From: Pseudomonas palmensis
Lineage (GTDB): Bacteria > Pseudomonadota > Gammaproteobacteria > Pseudomonadales > Pseudomonadaceae
DNA length: 64,000 nucleotides
Direction of reading: 5' to 3'
Assembly (NCBI RefSeq): GCF_017848315.1
Contig: NZ_JAFKEC010000007.1
Location: forward strand, 62,001-126,000
Below, one piece after another: positions 62,168 through 64,000 of this stretch. A model generated the notes under the pieces. That model worked only from the letters and a program-made list of their open reading frames with translations, did not search any database and was not told the origin of the DNA. The first letter of the stretch is position 1; every line of letters begins with the position of its first letter. Position numbers and translations under genes: made by a program.

Positions 62168-63319
62168 TCAGTCGGCGCCGGGCTGGCTGGTCGGTTCGGC
62201 TTGCAGGGTCTTGTCGGCGCTCAGGGTGACGGCAGCGCCCTGGGTCAGCTTCAACTGGCCGGCGGTGACCACCGTTTCGCCGGGCGTGAGGCCCTTGGCG
62301 ATCACCACCAGGCCGTCGCGGCGCTCGCCGGTCTCGACGAAGCGCCGCTCGGCGATCAGTTGCGGCTGGCCATCGGCCGTGGTCTGCACCTTGCCGTCTT
62401 CGGACTTTTGCGGCACGGCGACATACACCGAGTTGCCATAGAGGGTGTAGGTGACGGCGCTCTGCGGCACCACCACCGCGTTGCGCGGGTTGGGCAGCAA
62501 CACCTGCAGGCTGGCGAACATGCCCGGCAGCAACGTGCCGTCGGGGTTGGCCAGGGTGGCGCGCACCTGCAGGTTGCGGGTGGTGTCGTCGACCTTGGGG
62601 TTGATCGCGCTGAGGGTGGCGGTGAAGCTGCGATGCGGGTAGGCGGCCACCGAGACCAGCGCCTGCTGGCCGAGGCTGAGGTTGGGCAGCGCCTGTTCCG
62701 GCACGAAGAAGTCGACATACAGGCTGCTCAGGTCCTGCAGGGTGGCGATCACAGTGCCGCTGGCCAGGTAGCTGCCCAGGTCGACCTGGCGGATACCGAT
62801 GGTGCCGGTGAACGGCGCGTTGATGCTCTTTTTCGCCAGGGATGCCTTGAGTTGCGCCACTACCGCCTGGTTGCGCAGCAGTTGGGCGCGCAGGCGGTCG
62901 AATTCGCCCTTGGAGATGGCCTGGCTGCCGACCAGCTGGCTGCCTCGCTGATAATCCACCTGGGCCAGCCCGAGGTCGGCCTGGGCGGTGCCGAGCAGGG
63001 CCGTCTCCACGTCGCTGTCCAGCTGCAGCAGCAGTTGCCCGGCCTTGACCTGCTGGCCGGATTCGAAGTGCAGGGCCTTGACCGTGCCGGCGATCTCCAG
63101 GCTCAGGTCCACCCCTTGCAGGGCCTTGAGGCTGCCCACGGCGGGCAGGCGGCTTTGCCAGGGCTGCTCGCGCGCCTCGGCGGCGGCGACGCTGACCGGC
63201 GGCTTGGGCGCGGAGAACTGCTGGATCTGGCGGTAGATGGACAAACCCTTGTAGCCGCCCAGGGCCAGCACCAGCAGCAGGACGATACCCAGCATGATGA
63301 GCATGCGACGGCGCAGCAT
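62168..63319 (-). CDS. RND efflux periplasmic adaptor (membrane fusion protein) (383 aa)
   Basis: One N-terminal anchor (RRRMLIMLGIVLLLVLALGGYKG) is followed by a lipoyl/hairpin region (LEIAGTVKALHFESGQQVKAG, residues ~75-95; coiled coil ~105-165), the second lipoyl half (INAPFTGTIGIRQVDLGSYL), a beta-barrel domain (LYVDFFVPEQALPNLSLGQ) and the membrane-proximal domain. There is no lipobox. It links the RND pump to an outer-membrane channel. First gene of the pair; an inverted repeat lies ~70 bp upstream. Confidence 0.94.
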   Translation of the reverse strand: MLRRRMLIMLGIVLLLVLALGGYKGLSIYRQIQQFSAPKPPVSVAAAEAREQPWQSRLPAVGSLKALQGVDLSLEIAGTVKALHFESGQQVKAGQLLLQLDSDVETALLGTAQADLGLAQVDYQRGSQLVGSQAISKGEFDRLRAQLLRNQAVVAQLKASLAKKSINAPFTGTIGIRQVDLGSYLASGTVIATLQDLSSLYVDFFVPEQALPNLSLGQQALVSVAAYPHRSFTATLSAINPKVDDTTRNLQVRATLANPDGTLLPGMFASLQVLLPNPRNAVVVPQSAVTYTLYGNSVYVAVPQKSEDGKVQTTADGQPQLIAERRFVETGERRDGLVVIAKGLTPGETVVTAGQLKLTQGAAVTLSADKTLQAEPTSQPGAD

Positions 63320-63387
63320 GGACCAGCTCCCTGGAAGCGTTGTTGCGCAAGTCTAGTCGGTCGCGGCGCAGGGGGCGGTGTGCTGGT

Positions 63388-63415
63388 TCGGTATATTTTA
63401 TGTTGTCTGTACCGA
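63388..63415 (-). promoter_or_regulatory. Inverted repeat upstream of the efflux operon (candidate operator)
   Basis: TCGGTA and TACCGA are separated by 16 AT-rich bases containing TATATTTTATG. The size and AT-rich centre are like TetR-type operators over a promoter. It lies 69 bp upstream of the adaptor start. Confidence 0.4.
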
Positions 63416-63420
63416 CGTCA

Positions 63421-63485
63421 TCGCGGGTCAAGCCCGCTCCCACAAGGTTCCAGGTGTTCCCTGTGGGAGCGGGCTTGACCCGCGA
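63421..63485. repeat. REP inverted pair, class A
   Basis: TCGCGGGTCAAGCCCGCTCC faces GGAGCGGGCTTGACCCGCGA. It lies between the 3' end of the DUF1513 gene and the 5' region of the efflux operon. Confidence 0.95.
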
Positions 63486-63493
63486 TTGCTATA

Positions 63494-64000
63494 TCAGATC
63501 AGGTGCAGATGGTTGTCCCACAACCCCGAAGGCAGTTGCAGCGGTTGCCCCACCAGCGCTGCCTTGCGGCAGTCGTACAGCCGGCAACGCCCTTGCCCGG
63601 AGGTCACCACAAAGCCATCGGCCACTGCGCCCACGCCCGCGCAGTCCGGCATCGGCGCATCCAGCTTCACCTCGGCACTGTCCAGGTCCCAGATGAACAG
63701 GCGGTTGGCCCGTGGCGCGGTCATCGCCACCAGTCGCAGCTCGCTGTGCACCGCCACGCTGGCGGTGTACTGGGCCATGGACTGCAACTGGCGCTCCGGC
63801 ACCGGGAAGGCCACGAACGGCTGCCCCGGACGCTTGATCGCCAGCAATTCGGCGGTTTCTTCCGAGCCGCCCATGAACTGCTGGCACGCCAGCACGGTGC
63901 CGTCGTCGGCAATCGCCAGGTGGCGCACGCTGTTCATCTGCTGGCTCAGGGTTTCCTTGCTCAGCAGGGTGCCGTCGCGCTGCATCAGCACCAGGCTGGG
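63494..64000 (-). CDS. DUF1513 family protein (partial, C-terminal 168 residues)
   Basis: The gene enters from the right edge; only its C-terminal part is visible. The sequence reads as beta-propeller-like repeats (SVRHLAIADDGTVLACQQFMG, AQYTASVAVHSELRLVAMTAPRA, split; AVADGFVVTSGQGRCRLYD) and ends LPSGLWDNHLHLI, typical of DUF1513 proteins. Those are usually exported and often encoded with imelysin-like iron-regulated proteins; the signal peptide and neighbours lie outside the window. The start is not visible. Confidence 0.75.
   Translation of the reverse strand, partial: PSLVLMQRDGTLLSKETLSQQMNSVRHLAIADDGTVLACQQFMGGSEETAELLAIKRPGQPFVAFPVPERQLQSMAQYTASVAVHSELRLVAMTAPRANRLFIWDLDSAEVKLDAPMPDCAGVGAVADGFVVTSGQGRCRLYDCRKAALVGQPLQLPSGLWDNHLHLI

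Overview
The window is a stretch of chromosome from a GC-rich gammaproteobacterium, almost certainly a member of the Pseudomonas putida group. The evidence is the gene order (trpS-zapE, rplM-rpsI, petABC, sspAB, lpoA-yraN-gmhA-dolP, rnpB, the full dcw cluster, secA, argJ, groESL), Pseudomonas-type REP hairpins, and a ColRS system whose sensor matches the P. putida metal-binding residues position for position. I see no insertion sequence, integrase, prophage, CRISPR array or tRNA; it is mostly core genome with a few accessory pockets.

Layout. 1-6 kb: the start of yhcB (partial, minus), an alpha/beta hydrolase, trpS with an unusual C-terminal extension, zapE, then a minus-strand pocket with a GlxA-type regulator and a Tas-like aldo/keto reductase. 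6-11 kb: rplM-rpsI, the cytochrome bc1 operon petABC and sspAB. 11-15 kb (minus): a small lipoprotein, dolP, gmhA, yraN and lpoA, with rsmI divergent. 15.9-16.3 kb: RNase P RNA. 16.6-34.4 kb: the division and cell wall (dcw) cluster mraZ-rsmH-ftsL-ftsI-murE-murF-mraY-murD-ftsW-murG-murC-ddlB-ftsQ-ftsA-ftsZ plus lpxC, largely translationally coupled and preceded by a MraZ-type operator. 34.5-46 kb: dciA, secA, argJ, a GST, a Nudix/ThiE-like fusion, a cobalamin adenosyltransferase, an orphan histidine kinase, a ketopantoate reductase-like protein, yajQ and an MscS channel. 46-54 kb: an MFS exporter, ampG, an alkyltransferase-like protein, a DUF481 protein, a HugZ-like haem protein behind a Fur-like box, fxsA, and groES-groEL behind a sigma32-like promoter and structured leader.

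54.4-64 kb is an envelope-stress module: a PAP2 lipid phosphatase (minus), colR-colS, a methyltransferase, an InaA/WaaP-like kinase, a 75-residue secreted protein of unknown function, then a minus-strand RND efflux pair and the end of a DUF1513 gene. Two identical 16-bp sequences fitting the ColR-box pattern lie about 70 bp upstream of the PAP2 gene and of the methyltransferase operon. This makes the block a compact ColR regulon, and it is the most interesting part of the window.

Seven REP inverted pairs of two sequence classes sit at gene 3' ends; one supplies the last codons and stop of the PAP2 gene. Start codons were chosen from ribosome-binding sites, overlaps with the preceding stop, and family lengths. 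Family assignments come from recognising motifs and gene context; no database search was possible.
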